From: Methylobacter sp.
GTDB lineage: Bacteria > Pseudomonadota > Gammaproteobacteria > Methylococcales > Methylomonadaceae
NCBI GenBank assembly: GCA_030653175.1
Contig: JAURZV010000003.1
Span: forward strand, 1-45,817
Length of the DNA: 45,817 bases
Reading direction: 5' to 3'
The notes beneath the pieces were generated by a model. It was given only the letters and a program-made list of their open reading frames with translations. It was not told where the DNA came from and ran no database searches. This document shows positions 18,523 through 27,724 of this stretch, piece by piece (position 1 is the first letter of the stretch; the number at the start of each line of letters is the position of its first letter). A program made the position numbers and the translations under genes.

Positions 18523-19560
18523 ATGAAAAACTACAAAATCGCAATACTGACCGCCTTCATAGTTTGGTGTAACACAGCTGTTTGGGCTGAAGAGCCGGAA
18601 CTTGCAACCGAAGTGGCCGTGCAGACAGGCAAAATCACCAAGACCACTTTATATCGTTATGTCATGGCTTACGGCACGGTTGAACCGGAACCTGCGAGGG
18701 ATGGCAAACCACCGGCCAGTTCGAAAATTGCCGCGTCGATGATGGGTATCCTCACGCAAATCCACTGCGAGGAAGGCCGGCAAGTTAAAAAAGGAGACTT
18801 ATTGTTCGAGCTGGATACGCGCAGCGCCGACGCCCTGATTGCCAAAGCCGAAGTAGCCGTCGAATTCGCACAAAAGAATTTTGCGCGCAAACAGCAACTC
18901 AATGCTACCGATAACATCTCCCGCAAACTCTATGACGAAGCGGAACAGCTGCTGCAAACCGCCCGCAAGGATTTGCTCAACGCTAAGACACAGAAAGATT
19001 TGTTGCAAATCAAGGCACCTTTATCCGGCACCGTGGCGGCCATCCATTTTAAAGTCGGCGAAGCGGTGAGCCTGAATACGATATTGGCGGACTTGATCGA
19101 CCTGGATCGTCTGGACATTGCTATCCATATACCCAGCCAGGAAGCGGCTATGCTCCGATTGGGACAACCGGTAGAAATCAGCGCTGGTTCACAGATTCAA
19201 CAAGGGAAACTGATTTTTATCAGCCCTCAGGTCGATCCGCTCACCGATACCGTGTTGGTTCGGGCTGCTCTAAGCAAGGACTCCGGCTTCCGGCCCGGCC
19301 AATTCGTCAGTGTGCGCATCGTCGTTGAAGAGCGTCCTGAGCGTTTGGCGGTTCCTATCGAAAGCGTGGTGACCAGGGATGGCACCAGTTTAATTGCCGT
19401 GGTTGATGGCGACAACGCCAAGCAAAAGATCATCGAACCGGGTTTACGCGACGGCAATCTCATTGAAGTATCTGGCGAAGGTTTACAGGAAGGCATGACT
19501 ATCGTGACCCAAGGCGTTTACGGCCTGCCGCCGGAGACACGTATACGGGTAGTAAAATAA
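18523..19560 (+). CDS. RND efflux periplasmic adaptor subunit (membrane fusion protein)
   Basis: Links the inner-membrane RND pump to the outer-membrane channel. The 345-residue protein has a cleavable signal peptide (cut probably after AVWA). It has a short lipoyl/barrel-sandwich half (GILTQIHCEEGRQVKKGDLL, about 74-93), a helical hairpin (about 105-155), the second lipoyl half (IKAPLSGTVAAIHFKVGEAV), and beta-barrel and membrane-proximal parts (RPGQFVSVRIVVEERPERL). It is on the short side for CusB-like adaptors. I see no methionine-rich N-terminal metal site like CusB's. It starts 76 bases after the channel gene. Confidence 0.88.
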   Translation: MKNYKIAILTAFIVWCNTAVWAEEPELATEVAVQTGKITKTTLYRYVMAYGTVEPEPARDGKPPASSKIAASMMGILTQIHCEEGRQVKKGDLLFELDTRSADALIAKAEVAVEFAQKNFARKQQLNATDNISRKLYDEAEQLLQTARKDLLNAKTQKDLLQIKAPLSGTVAAIHFKVGEAVSLNTILADLIDLDRLDIAIHIPSQEAAMLRLGQPVEISAGSQIQQGKLIFISPQVDPLTDTVLVRAALSKDSGFRPGQFVSVRIVVEERPERLAVPIESVVTRDGTSLIAVVDGDNAKQKIIEPGLRDGNLIEVSGEGLQEGMTIVTQGVYGLPPETRIRVVK

Positions 19561-19871
19561 TGCGCAACAGCATGCGTCAACCTAGGTCGGATTTTATTCA
19601 CCGCGAAGACGCAAAGGGCACGAAGAAAAAAATTTCGCGCCCCCTGTGTTCTCGGCAACGGCTACAAGCCTTGCTCTATCTCCTGCATCCATGTCGTTCG
19701 TGGCTATGTCATTGTCAAATGTGGGGACTACTGATAACTGGAGTACAGGCTTCGCCTGCAAGCGCAAGCACCAAAAGTAGGCGCTTTAGGCGAAGCTTGC
19801 ACTCCCGTTTTGCCTTCAATACTCAACGAGGGTAACGTCTTCGTGGTTGATTACTCACTCTGCATACGGTG
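19561..19871. repeat. Repeat mosaic between adaptor and RND pump genes (311 bp)
   Basis: No gene. From left to right: a piece like CGCGAAGACGCAAAGGGCACGAAG (19602-19625); a segment at 19642-19706 whose reverse complement matches 27419-27505 (CCACGAACGAC, GGATGCAGGAG, TTGCCGAGAACAC); then a palindrome with GGAGTACAGGCTTCGCC and GGCGAAGCTTGCACTCC arms. Inside that palindrome lies the 24-base core at 19770-19793 that is also found at 27453 and inside gck. The pump gene downstream has no clear ribosome binding site. Confidence 0.7.
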
Positions 19872-22800
19872 ATGTCCATGAATAAAGTGACCCACACTAC
19901 TACGTTCGGCTCTTTTGTGACTCGCCACGGCCTGGTCATTGCCTTTCTCTGCATCGCACTGTGTCTGGCCGGCGCCTATGCTGCACTGGGCATGCCTTCA
20001 TCAATCTTTCCCCAGACCAATTTCCCGCGCGTGGTCATCCTGATCGACAATGGCGTTATGCCAGCCAACGAGATGATGGCGACTATCACCCGCCCGGTCG
20101 AAGAGGCCATGAAAGATATTCCCGGTGTGCGCACCGTGCGCTCGAAAACCGGGCGCGGCGCGGCGGAAATCAACGTATTTTTCACCTGGCAAACGGATAT
20201 GGTACAGGCTGAGCTGTTCGTCCAGGGCAGGCTTGCGGTCGTGCAAAAAGCACTACCGGCTACTGCAAACCCGGCAGTCTGGCGGCTTACTTTTGCCGCC
20301 TTTCCGGTGGTCGGCCTGAGTCTGACCGGCACCACACATTCGCTCACCGAGCTTTGGGAAACGGCGCGTTACACTATTGGGCCCCGCTTGTTACGCATAC
20401 CCGGTGTGGCCCGCACCGGCATTGTCGGCGGACGCGCGCCGGAATATCACGTCATTGTCGATCCGTTACGCTTGCAAGCCGTAAATCTGAGCCTGGCTCA
20501 AGTCACCGATGCGCTGGTCAGGAACAACCTGATCGCACCGACCGGTATGCTGGAGGAAGACTATAAGCTTTACCTGACGGTGGTGGACGGCCGCGTTCGT
20601 ACTGTCGAAGAGATAGAAAACCTGACGGTCTCGGTATCCGGCAATACGCCGGTTGCCGGAGCTATACAACCGGTTGCAACCGGCGCTCATCCGATCCGTA
20701 TCAAGGATTTTGCGCGGGTTGAGCGCACCCAGGAACCGGCCTTCAACATCGTCACCGCAAACGGCGTCAATGCCGTCTTGCTCAATGTCTACAGCCAGCC
20801 GGACGGCAGCACCCTCGACATCGCCAAGCAACTGAAACAGGAACTCGAATCTTTAAAAAAAGCCTTGCCGCCGGGTATGCAGGCGTCGGTATTCTACGAT
20901 CAATCGCTGTTAGTGGGCGATTCCATCCGGAGCGTTTGGGAGGCCATCTTTTTAGGGCTGATCCTTTCCATCGTCATACTTTACGTTTTTTTAAAGAATT
21001 GGGGGGCGACTTTGATTGCAGCCACAGTCATTCCTGCCACGGTTTTGATTACCCTGCTTGCTCTGCGCGTCCTGGGGCTGGGTTTTAACCTGATGACCTT
21101 GGGCGGCATCGCTGCCGCCATTGGCCTGATTATCGATGATGCCATTGTAGTAGTGGAAGCTGTACACACCAAAATTTCCGCAGGCGAACAACGCCTGGCA
21201 GCGGTGCAGCAGGCATTGGCGGAAATTTTCCGGCCTTTGCTGGCTTCGACGCTGACCCCGGTGGTGGTGTTCATACCGCTGGCTTTTCTGGACGGTGTCG
21301 CAGGCTGCTTTTTCCGGGCCTTGGCCTTGACTATGGTTGTGTCGCTGCTGACCTCGCTGGTGTTAGCCGTCACGCTGATTCCGTCATTGGCAGCTTGGTG
21401 GATGCCGATAGCTAAGCATTTACCTCCCGGTTCTAAATCAAGTTGGCTAGAACGCCTGATTAAACGCTACGAAAAGATATTACGCACGGCACTCAACCGG
21501 GCGGGTAAAGTTTTGACCGGCTGCTTATTGATATTGGCGCTGGGAGTCTGGCTATATGGACAACTGGAAAGCGAGTTCCTGCCCTTTATGGATGAAGGCG
21601 GCTTCGTGCTTGATTACCGCGCCCCTTGGGGCACCAGCTTGGCTGAAACCGACCGGCAACTGCGCCAGGCCGAAACCATCCTGCGCGCCATGCCGGAGCT
21701 GGAAAGCTATTCGCGGCGCACCGGCGCCAGGCTGGCTTTGGGTATTTCTCAAGCGCACATGGGCGACTTTTTGGTCAAATTAAAACCGGAACGTCAGCGT
21801 AAAACCGACGAGGTCGTTGCCGACCTGCGCAAGCAGCTTCATGTTGCCTCCCCCGGACTGGAGTGGGAGTTTGCAGGCATACTTAATGACCTGATCGGCG
21901 ATTTGACCTGGTCGCCACGGCCTATAGAAATCAAACTGTTCTCCACCGATGTCGAGTGGCTCAAGCAAAAAGCCCCGCAAGTCGAAGCCGAACTTAAGAA
22001 AATTGAAGGCATCGTCGATACTTTCGACGGCCTGGAAACCACCGGCCCATCATTGAGTCTCCGGGTACGTGACAGCGATGCGCAACTCTTCGGCCTGACC
22101 GTTAACGATGTGGCATTGGCGGTCAGCACCGCCATGCTCGGGCAAAAAGCCTCCTACGTTTTGGAAGGCGACCGGGTCGTTAATATCCGCGTCAGAATGA
22201 ACACCGGCACGACCGGCCAGATCGCCAACCTGCGCGAATTGCCGTTGCGGTCTCTGGATGGCAGAACCGTGAAGCTGTCGCAAGTGGCGGACGCGGTTAC
22301 CGAACCGGGACAATTGGAACTGCACCGCGAAGACCTGCGGCAACTGGTGGCAGTTTCCGCCCGCTTGGAAAACCGCGACCTCGGCAGCGCCATAGAAGAA
22401 ATCAAGGCCAAACTCAGCCGGGATAAGACTTTGCCGCCGGGCGTGTTGGAATTCGGCGGGCTCTACCAGCAACAGCAGGAGTCTTTCCGCAACTTGCTGG
22501 TGGTGCTGCTGGCCTCGATATTCCTGGTATTCACCGTGTTGCTGGTCGAGTTCGGCTCATTTTACGAACCCATCGCCATTGTGTTCGGTTCCGTATTGGC
22601 CTTGTGCGGCACCGTCCTGGCCTGGTACCTGACCGGCACTTCGGTCAATATTGTTTCGTTGCTGGGCGCGATCATCGGCATCGGCGTGGTGGCGAAAAAC
22701 GGCATCCTGATGCTGGATTCGGTACACCGCTTCGAGTCGCAGGGCCAAAGTCTTGAAAATGCGCTGGTGGAATCGGGGCGGCGGCGTCTGCGTCCGGTGT

Positions 22801-22997
22801 TAATGACATCGCTGGCGGCGGCATTGGGGCTTTTACCCTTGGCATACGGCATCGGCGCAGGATCGGACATGCTTAAACCTTTGGCTATTGCGGTGATTGG
22901 CGCGCTGACGCTTTCCGTGCTACTGTCTCTGGTCGCCACGCCAACGGTTTATTTTGTGATGCGAACGTTCGCCGATAAAAAGAAGTTTTCAACTTAA
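19872..22997 (+). CDS. RND efflux pump, inner-membrane permease
   Basis: About 1041 residues, the usual size for a proton-driven RND pump. Starts possible at GTG 19869, ATG 19872 or ATG 19878; none has a good Shine-Dalgarno. Order: TM1 (GLVIAFLCIALCLAGAYAAL), porter domain with the first-loop FPQTNFPRVVIL, TM2-6 around 340-500, second porter half, TM8-12 to the end. TM4 carries the paired aspartates in GLIIDDAIVVVEAV, and TM10 the lysine in IGVVAKNGILML. The double aspartate is typical of HAE/multidrug-type pumps; metal pumps of the CusA/CzcA type normally have a D-x4-D arrangement in TM4. The substrate is therefore open, despite the CusRS-like regulators 700 bases downstream. Confidence 0.9.
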   Translation: MSMNKVTHTTTFGSFVTRHGLVIAFLCIALCLAGAYAALGMPSSIFPQTNFPRVVILIDNGVMPANEMMATITRPVEEAMKDIPGVRTVRSKTGRGAAEINVFFTWQTDMVQAELFVQGRLAVVQKALPATANPAVWRLTFAAFPVVGLSLTGTTHSLTELWETARYTIGPRLLRIPGVARTGIVGGRAPEYHVIVDPLRLQAVNLSLAQVTDALVRNNLIAPTGMLEEDYKLYLTVVDGRVRTVEEIENLTVSVSGNTPVAGAIQPVATGAHPIRIKDFARVERTQEPAFNIVTANGVNAVLLNVYSQPDGSTLDIAKQLKQELESLKKALPPGMQASVFYDQSLLVGDSIRSVWEAIFLGLILSIVILYVFLKNWGATLIAATVIPATVLITLLALRVLGLGFNLMTLGGIAAAIGLIIDDAIVVVEAVHTKISAGEQRLAAVQQALAEIFRPLLASTLTPVVVFIPLAFLDGVAGCFFRALALTMVVSLLTSLVLAVTLIPSLAAWWMPIAKHLPPGSKSSWLERLIKRYEKILRTALNRAGKVLTGCLLILALGVWLYGQLESEFLPFMDEGGFVLDYRAPWGTSLAETDRQLRQAETILRAMPELESYSRRTGARLALGISQAHMGDFLVKLKPERQRKTDEVVADLRKQLHVASPGLEWEFAGILNDLIGDLTWSPRPIEIKLFSTDVEWLKQKAPQVEAELKKIEGIVDTFDGLETTGPSLSLRVRDSDAQLFGLTVNDVALAVSTAMLGQKASYVLEGDRVVNIRVRMNTGTTGQIANLRELPLRSLDGRTVKLSQVADAVTEPGQLELHREDLRQLVAVSARLENRDLGSAIEEIKAKLSRDKTLPPGVLEFGGLYQQQQESFRNLLVVLLASIFLVFTVLLVEFGSFYEPIAIVFGSVLALCGTVLAWYLTGTSVNIVSLLGAIIGIGVVAKNGILMLDSVHRFESQGQSLENALVESGRRRLRPVLMTSLAAALGLLPLAYGIGAGSDMLKPLAIAVIGALTLSVLLSLVATPTVYFVMRTFADKKKFST

Positions 22998-23143
22998 CGT
23001 CGGACAGTTCCGTTGTTTTTAATCGTTATTACAGACAAATAGCCTGAAAGCGGTAAATGCTGCTGACGACTGATTTATAATCTGTGTACACTGAAGTTTC
23101 GTAACTATTCCCTACAACACCGAGCCTTTCATGGAGAGCTTAA

Positions 23144-23438
23144 ATGCGTCCTTCTCTAGCACTGCAAATCCACCGCGACGCCATCCGCGAAATCGCCCTG
23201 AGTCACCGGGTCAAAAATGTGCGGGTGTTTGGGTCGGTGCTGCACGGTGATGACACCGAAGATAGTGACCTGGATTTACTGGTCGATCCCACGCCGAAAA
23301 CCACGCTGATGGATATTGCCAAAATTCAGGTCGAAGGAAGTGGCTCAGTTGCTCAATATCACGGTCGATGTGTTGACGCCCAGAGCCCTACCCGACAAAT
23401 TTCGTGATCAAGTGATAAAAGAGGCGCAGCCGATATGA
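23144..23438 (+). pseudogene. MNT-type nucleotidyltransferase antitoxin, frameshifted
   Basis: The N-terminal 65 codons encode a minimal nucleotidyltransferase with the fold's motif GSVLHGDDTEDSDLDLLVD (G30, S31, D42, D44), as in MntA antitoxins that AMPylate HEPN toxins. Near 23336 one extra G shifts the frame. The uninterrupted frame from 23337 continues EVAQLLNITVDVLTPRALPD and ends at the TGA at 23436-23438, exactly overlapping the ATG of the HEPN remnant (ATGA). As written, the product ends wrongly at 23407. GGAGAGC precedes the ATG. The cause is either a true one-base insertion or a sequencing error. The catalytic half is intact. Confidence 0.75.
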
Positions 23439-23566
23439 GTAAAAAAGACAGACTGCGTATTCCCGATTATCTTGAGCACATTGTCATAGCGATTGAGCGG
23501 ATTCATCGCTATGTTGAAGACATGTCCGAAGTCGGCTTTCTTAACGATGAAAAAACTCAGGATTAG
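23435..23566 (+). pseudogene. Truncated HEPN (HepT-like, DUF86) toxin remnant
   Basis: The ATG overlaps the antitoxin stop by four bases. The 43 residues start MSKKDRLRIPDYLEHIVIAI and end at NDEKTQD. This is the first helix pair of a HepT-like HEPN protein, whose usual length is about 110 residues. The catalytic R-x4-6-H motif, which lies in the second half, is missing, so it cannot be an active RNase. The sequence beyond is a GTGGGAAC-type repeat (about 23600-23702), so the tail was probably lost with the arrival of that repeat. Confidence 0.72.
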
Positions 23567-23599
23567 GACTGATTCAGCTCCGCAATTCATCAAGCTTTT

Positions 23600-23702
23600 T
23601 GGTTTCCACGGACTCCGTGGGAACCCTGACGGCCCGCGCTACGGGCTGCCACGGGGCGCAGCGCGCCTCAACTGCATTCCCACGCGGCGCGTGGGAACGA
23701 GG
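23600..23702. repeat. REP-like repeat upstream of the response regulator gene
   Basis: TTTCCACGGACTCCGTGGGAA forms a dyad at the left. CATTCCCACGC and GCGTGGGAACGAG form another at the right, with a G+C-rich centre. The start of the response regulator gene lies 15 bases past it, so the promoter must be in or before the repeat. Confidence 0.6.
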
Positions 23703-23716
23703 AACCGAGTCCATTC

Positions 23717-24388
23717 ATGCGCATCCTGATTGTCGAAGACGAAAAGAAAACCGCCGCCTACTTGCACAAAGGGCTGACCGAGCAAGGCTTTATCGTCGAT
23801 GTCTGCATTGACGGCGAAGAGGGCTTGCTGCTCGCCACTACAATCGATTACGACCTGATCATTCTCGATGTCATGGTGCCGTTGCGCGATGGCTGGTCTG
23901 TACTCAAAGAGCTGCGGCGCGGCGGCAAGCAGACCCCGGTGCTGTTTCTGACGGCGCGCGACTCTATCGACGACCGGGTGAAAGGCTTGGAACTGGGCGC
24001 GGACGACTATCTGGTCAAGCCTTTCGCTTTCGTCGAATTGCTGGCGCGCATTCGCTCGATCCTCCGGCGCGGCCCCGCACGACAAGCGGAACATTTGGCT
24101 TTAGCCGATCTTGCGCTCGATCCTGTTCGTCACAAAGCGTTTCGTAACGGTCAGCGGCTGGATTTGTCGCCCAAGGAGTTCGCCTTGCTGTCGTTATTCC
24201 TGCAACGGCCTACGGAAGTGCTGTCGCGAACGCTGATCGCCGAGCAGGTTTGGGACGTCCATTTCGACAGCGACACCAATATCGTGGACGTGGCGGTGCG
24301 CCGCTTGCGGCAGAAGATAGACGACCCGTTTCCGCAAAAACTGTTGCATACCGTTCGGGGAGTCGGCTATGTCCTTGAAGAGCGCTAA
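23717..24388 (+). CDS. OmpR/CusR-type response regulator
   Basis: A 223-residue transcription factor with an N-terminal receiver domain. The acidic pair is E7/D8, the phospho-acceptor D51 (LIILDVMVP), the switch threonine in FLTARDS, and the lysine K101 (DDYLVKPF). The C-terminal half is a winged-helix DNA-binding domain ([15 protein letters not shown], then [15 protein letters not shown]). The best relatives by pattern are CusR/CopR/PcoR heavy-metal regulators. It overlaps the kinase gene by 20 bases. It probably controls the neighbouring efflux genes, which is inferred from position. Confidence 0.9.
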   Translation: MRILIVEDEKKTAAYLHKGLTEQGFIVDVCIDGEEGLLLATTIDYDLIILDVMVPLRDGWSVLKELRRGGKQTPVLFLTARDSIDDRVKGLELGADDYLVKPFAFVELLARIRSILRRGPARQAEHLALADLALDPVRHKAFRNGQRLDLSPKEFALLSLFLQRPTEVLSRTLIAEQVWDVHFDSDTNIVDVAVRRLRQKIDDPFPQKLLHTVRGVGYVLEER

Positions 24389-25751
24389 ACCCTGGTCGAT
24401 TACCGCCCGGCTCACGCTGCTTTACATCGTCTCGGCTTCGGTGATTCTGTTGGCTATCGGCTGGTATCTGCATCAGACTCTGGCCGAAACCCTGGCGCAG
24501 GACAACAGGCAGTTCCTGTTAAAAGAAATTCAGTTGTTGCGTACTGTATTGATGGAACAGCCGCCGAATCTGGGAAGACTGGCGGATGAACAAAGCGAAG
24601 GCATGGACTTACCGGTAGGTCGTTATTATTCCAGAATCCTGGATGAAAACGGGCACAGTCTGATCGAAACGCCGGGCATGGAAGCCTTGCCGACTGCAAT
24701 ACAGTTTTCGACACTTGCCGATAACGATGCCGCGGTGCAGAAAATTGCAGACGGACGAACGCTAATGCTGTTGACGTCGGGGAGCAAAACCGTCCCGCAG
24801 CAAACCATTCAAATTGCGCTCGACATTTCACACGAAGCGGCGCTCCTTGCCAAATACCGACGCAATCTTATCGGGGCGCTGTTTTTCGGCCTGCTGTTTT
24901 CAACGTTGGCCGCCATTTTTGTTGCCCGGCGGGGTTTGAGTCCTGTTGCTGAAATGACGCGGCATATAGAGGGCATCACCGCTGCTCAACTGGACGAACA
25001 ACTGGACCCGGCCACTATCCCCAGAGAACTGTCGAACCTGGCATCCGCTTTTAATGCAATGCTGCTGCGGCTGGCCAAGTCCTTCGCGCAGCTCAACCAG
25101 TTTTCCGCCGATCTGGCGCACGAACTGCGCACCCCGATCAATAACCTGATGGGCGAAACCGAGGTAGCCTTGTCCAGACCGAGGAACACCGACGAGTATC
25201 GTGAGATTCTCGAATCCAACCTCGAAGAATACGGACGACTGTCGCGAACTGTTGAAATCCTGCTGTTTTTAGCGCGAGCCGAAAACACCGGGATTCCATT
25301 GCGCACCACTCGCCTGGATGGCAGGGCGGAATTGGAAGCGGTTTGCAGTTACCATGAAGCACTGGCCGAGGAAAAAGGCATTCGCCTGGTCTGTCAGGGT
25401 CAGGGATTTCTTTATGTCGATGCGCAATTGTTCAAACGCGTCCTCAGCAACCTGTTGCTTAATGCCCTACAGCATACCCCGAACGGAGGAGAAATCCGCT
25501 TATCGCTGGATTCGGCTGACGACGGTTCGGCAAGCGTCAGCGTGCAAGACACAGGCTGTGGTATCGCGGCGGAATACCAGCCCAAGTTGTTTGACCGGTT
25601 TTATCGCGTAGACCCTGCACGTTCTACAGAAGGAACAGGACTGGGGCTCGCGATCGTCAAGTCCATCATGGATCTGCATGGTGGGTCAGTGGTTATTACT
25701 AGCGAACCAAACCGAGGGACTGTCGCAACGCTTTATTTCACACCGAAATAG
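24369..25751 (+). CDS. Heavy-metal-type sensor histidine kinase (CusS-like)
   Basis: A 460-residue membrane kinase. It has a first transmembrane helix ([20 protein letters not shown]), a periplasmic sensor region (about 33-165), and a second helix ([20 protein letters not shown]). HAMP follows, then the HisKA box [15 protein letters not shown] with phospho-histidine H251, then the ATPase boxes [14 protein letters not shown] (N), [10 protein letters not shown] (G1) and [11 protein letters not shown] (G2). The layout is that of CusS/CopS/PcoS. The periplasmic part has few histidine or methionine residues, so the sensed metal is uncertain. It pairs with the overlapping response regulator. Confidence 0.9.
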   Translation: MSLKSAKPWSITARLTLLYIVSASVILLAIGWYLHQTLAETLAQDNRQFLLKEIQLLRTVLMEQPPNLGRLADEQSEGMDLPVGRYYSRILDENGHSLIETPGMEALPTAIQFSTLADNDAAVQKIADGRTLMLLTSGSKTVPQQTIQIALDISHEAALLAKYRRNLIGALFFGLLFSTLAAIFVARRGLSPVAEMTRHIEGITAAQLDEQLDPATIPRELSNLASAFNAMLLRLAKSFAQLNQFSADLAHELRTPINNLMGETEVALSRPRNTDEYREILESNLEEYGRLSRTVEILLFLARAENTGIPLRTTRLDGRAELEAVCSYHEALAEEKGIRLVCQGQGFLYVDAQLFKRVLSNLLLNALQHTPNGGEIRLSLDSADDGSASVSVQDTGCGIAAEYQPKLFDRFYRVDPARSTEGTGLGLAIVKSIMDLHGGSVVITSEPNRGTVATLYFTPK

Positions 25752-25776
25752 AAAGGATAACCAACAACCTAAAAAC

Positions 25777-25904
25777 GGTGATTTATCCACGAAAAGCACG
25801 AAAGACACGAAAAAAGCAGTCGAAAGAATCGTATTGTAGAGCTTTTCGTGCTTTTTGTGTCTTTCGTGGACGATTCTTTTGGTGGATTAATATTGAAAAT
25901 CACC
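25777..25904. repeat. Repeat copy A flanking fetAB (128 bp)
   Basis: It begins GGTGATTT and ends AAATCACC (inverted ends). The body holds CCACGAAAAGCACGAAAG and its reverse complement CTTTCGTGG, a long hairpin. A second copy in the same orientation is at 27545-27711; both share CGAAAGAATCGT and GTGGACGATTCTTTTGGT. Confidence 0.8.
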
Positions 25905-25940
25905 TTAGTGTTTTTCGTGAATCAACTGCTTTTTCTAGGA

Positions 25941-26732
25941 TCAAGGCTTATCAATCACTTCATCCCTCAACACATCAAACGCATTGAATGCAATATTCAG
26001 GCTGAGTTTCAAGTTGATGATGCAGGCGATGGTGGTGCTGGTGAAAATACAGATCATGATGGCGATTTGGTATTTCACCGCCAGCCACGGTTCGCTGCCG
26101 CCCAGGATTTGACCGGTCATCATGCCGGGCAAGGAGACCAGCCCCATGGTAGCCATACCGGCAATGGTCGGGTTGATCGCGGCTTTGACGGCATCCCGAA
26201 AATACGGACGCACCGCTTCCCAGCGCGTCGCACCCAGCATTAGAAAGGTTGCGTATTCGTTTTCGTTCTTGCGGAGCGCCGAATAAAAGCGTTCCAACGC
26301 GATGACGTTTCCTTGCAGACAGTTGCCGAGGATCATGCCCGCCAAAGGCACGATATATCGGGCGTCGTAAAAGTGAGTCGGCTGGATGACCAGAATCACC
26401 AGATAAGCGGTGGAGAACAGTATGCTGGATGCAATAGCCATAAAGGTAGCCAGTACGAAATAACGCGCTTTAAGTCCTGCGCGTCGCAGAATACTTAAAT
26501 CGGCGACTAACAACATCACCAATATCCACAAGCCGTTGAGCCAGGGATGGTTAAGATCGAACAGCATTTTCAGATAAATGCCAACCAGCGCTAACTGGAT
26601 GCTCATGCGCAGGATGCTGATGCCGATATCCCGGCTCATGCGCAAACCGATCAGCCGGAGCAGCAACCAGGGCAGCAAACAGAGGCCGTAGAGCAGCGCC
26701 ATCCGCGGCAGCTCGATATCAAGTGTTTCCAT
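25941..26732 (-). CDS. fetB: ABC exporter membrane subunit FetB (UPF0014/YbbM)
   Basis: A 263-residue inner-membrane protein of the YbbM family, the permease half of the FetAB system, which in E. coli promotes iron export under oxidative stress. About seven hydrophobic helices are visible, e.g. MALLYGLCLLPWLLLRLIGL and GLWILVMLLVADLSIL. The family signatures IVPLAGMILGNCLQGNVIAL and VSLPGMMTGQILGGSEPWLA are both present. It overlaps the upstream fetA by 14 bases, so translation is coupled. It reads toward repeat copy A. Confidence 0.92.
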   Translation of the reverse strand: METLDIELPRMALLYGLCLLPWLLLRLIGLRMSRDIGISILRMSIQLALVGIYLKMLFDLNHPWLNGLWILVMLLVADLSILRRAGLKARYFVLATFMAIASSILFSTAYLVILVIQPTHFYDARYIVPLAGMILGNCLQGNVIALERFYSALRKNENEYATFLMLGATRWEAVRPYFRDAVKAAINPTIAGMATMGLVSLPGMMTGQILGGSEPWLAVKYQIAIMICIFTSTTIACIINLKLSLNIAFNAFDVLRDEVIDKP

Positions 26733-27381
26733 TACGCGTTACCTGAGTCAATCGACCCGCTTCAAGTTCAAAAACAATGCCGCAACGCTCCAACCACTCA
26801 GGGTCGTGAGCTACCGAAAGAACAGTCAGATGCGGATCGGAAAAAACATCGAACACGGCTTGTTTGCTTTCCGCGTCCAATGCGCTGGTTACCTCGTCCA
26901 GCAGATACAGTTTTTTGCCCAATAACAGACCTCGAGCCAGCGCAATCCGCTGTTTTTCGCCCCCGGAAATACGGCTGCTTTCCTGGCGTAAAATGTCCGC
27001 AGGCAAATGCAGTCGTTGCAACACATCAATAAGTTGCGCTTCCGTAGGCCGATGATCGCGATGCGTTTTGAATTGAAAAGGCAGCAGCAGCGCTTCCCGC
27101 ACGCTTTCAGCGCCCAGCATCGGCTCTTGTCCAATGTAAGCGGTGCAGCTTCGAACGGTCTGAACGGATGATGGAGTTAGCGGTTTTTCCTGAAAGTAAA
27201 CTGTGCCTGACTTTACAGGGTGGAGTCCCAATAAAGTTCTCAGGATACTGCTTTTACCGGAGCCGGATTTGCCGCATAACACAGCCTTTTCTCCGGAAAA
27301 TAGCGTAAAGCTGATATCGGATAGAATCGTTTTTTCGTGGACAATGACCGATACGCGGTCGAATCGAATGATAGGGGACAT
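26719..27381 (-). CDS. fetA: ABC exporter ATP-binding subunit FetA (YbbL)
   Basis: A 220-residue ATPase with Walker A GKSGSGKSS (37-45), Q-loop AYIGQEPML, signature ISGGEKQR (138-145), Walker B KLYLLDEV (157-164) and switch histidine in SVAHDPEW. It energises FetB. The pair sits between two direct copies of a 130-170 bp repeat. Iron is the known substrate in E. coli; here it is inferred. Confidence 0.92.
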   Translation of the reverse strand: MSPIIRFDRVSVIVHEKTILSDISFTLFSGEKAVLCGKSGSGKSSILRTLLGLHPVKSGTVYFQEKPLTPSSVQTVRSCTAYIGQEPMLGAESVREALLLPFQFKTHRDHRPTEAQLIDVLQRLHLPADILRQESSRISGGEKQRIALARGLLLGKKLYLLDEVTSALDAESKQAVFDVFSDPHLTVLSVAHDPEWLERCGIVFELEAGRLTQVTRNGNT

Positions 27382-27724
27382 TAAGTGATTATTCTAAATT
27401 AAATTCGCCGTGACGAAACCACGAACGACTGCATGGATGCAGGAGGTAGAGCACCAAAAGTAGGCGCTTTAGGCGACGCATGGAGCAGTTGCCGAGAACA
27501 CTGGGGTGACTTTTAGTCGCCCCTACAAGAGGAGCTTGGGTTAAGGTGATTCCCGAGAAAGAACATCCCATCAAGAATCTGATCCGTAAAAAAAAACAGG
27601 GTCCACGAAAGGCACGAAAAAATCAATCGAAAGAATCGTGTTATGGGGTTTTCGTGCTTTTCGTGTCTTTCGTGGACGATTCTTTTGGTAGATTCATTAT
27701 TGGAAATCACCTAAACTGCCCTTT
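27382..27724. repeat. Repeat-filled intergenic region between fetA and mdh (343 bp)
   Basis: No gene. At 27419-27505 lies a segment matching the reverse complement of 19642-19706, interrupted by the 24-base core at 27453-27476. At 27503-27526 comes a GGGGTGAC...GTCGCCCCTAC palindrome. At 27545-27711 is repeat copy B with GGTGATT / AATCACC ends. The fetA promoter must lie in here; I could not assign it. Confidence 0.75.
27545..27711. repeat. Repeat copy B flanking fetAB (167 bp)
   Basis: Same orientation, same ends (GGTGATT...AATCACC) and same central hairpin as copy A, but about 40 bases longer at the left. It ends 13 bases before the mdh stop codon. Confidence 0.75.

Noticed and set aside
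22998-23143. TATAAT-like box near 23077 as promoter of the antitoxin remnant
   Set aside because: No -35 at a proper distance; I could not support it beyond the -10 match.
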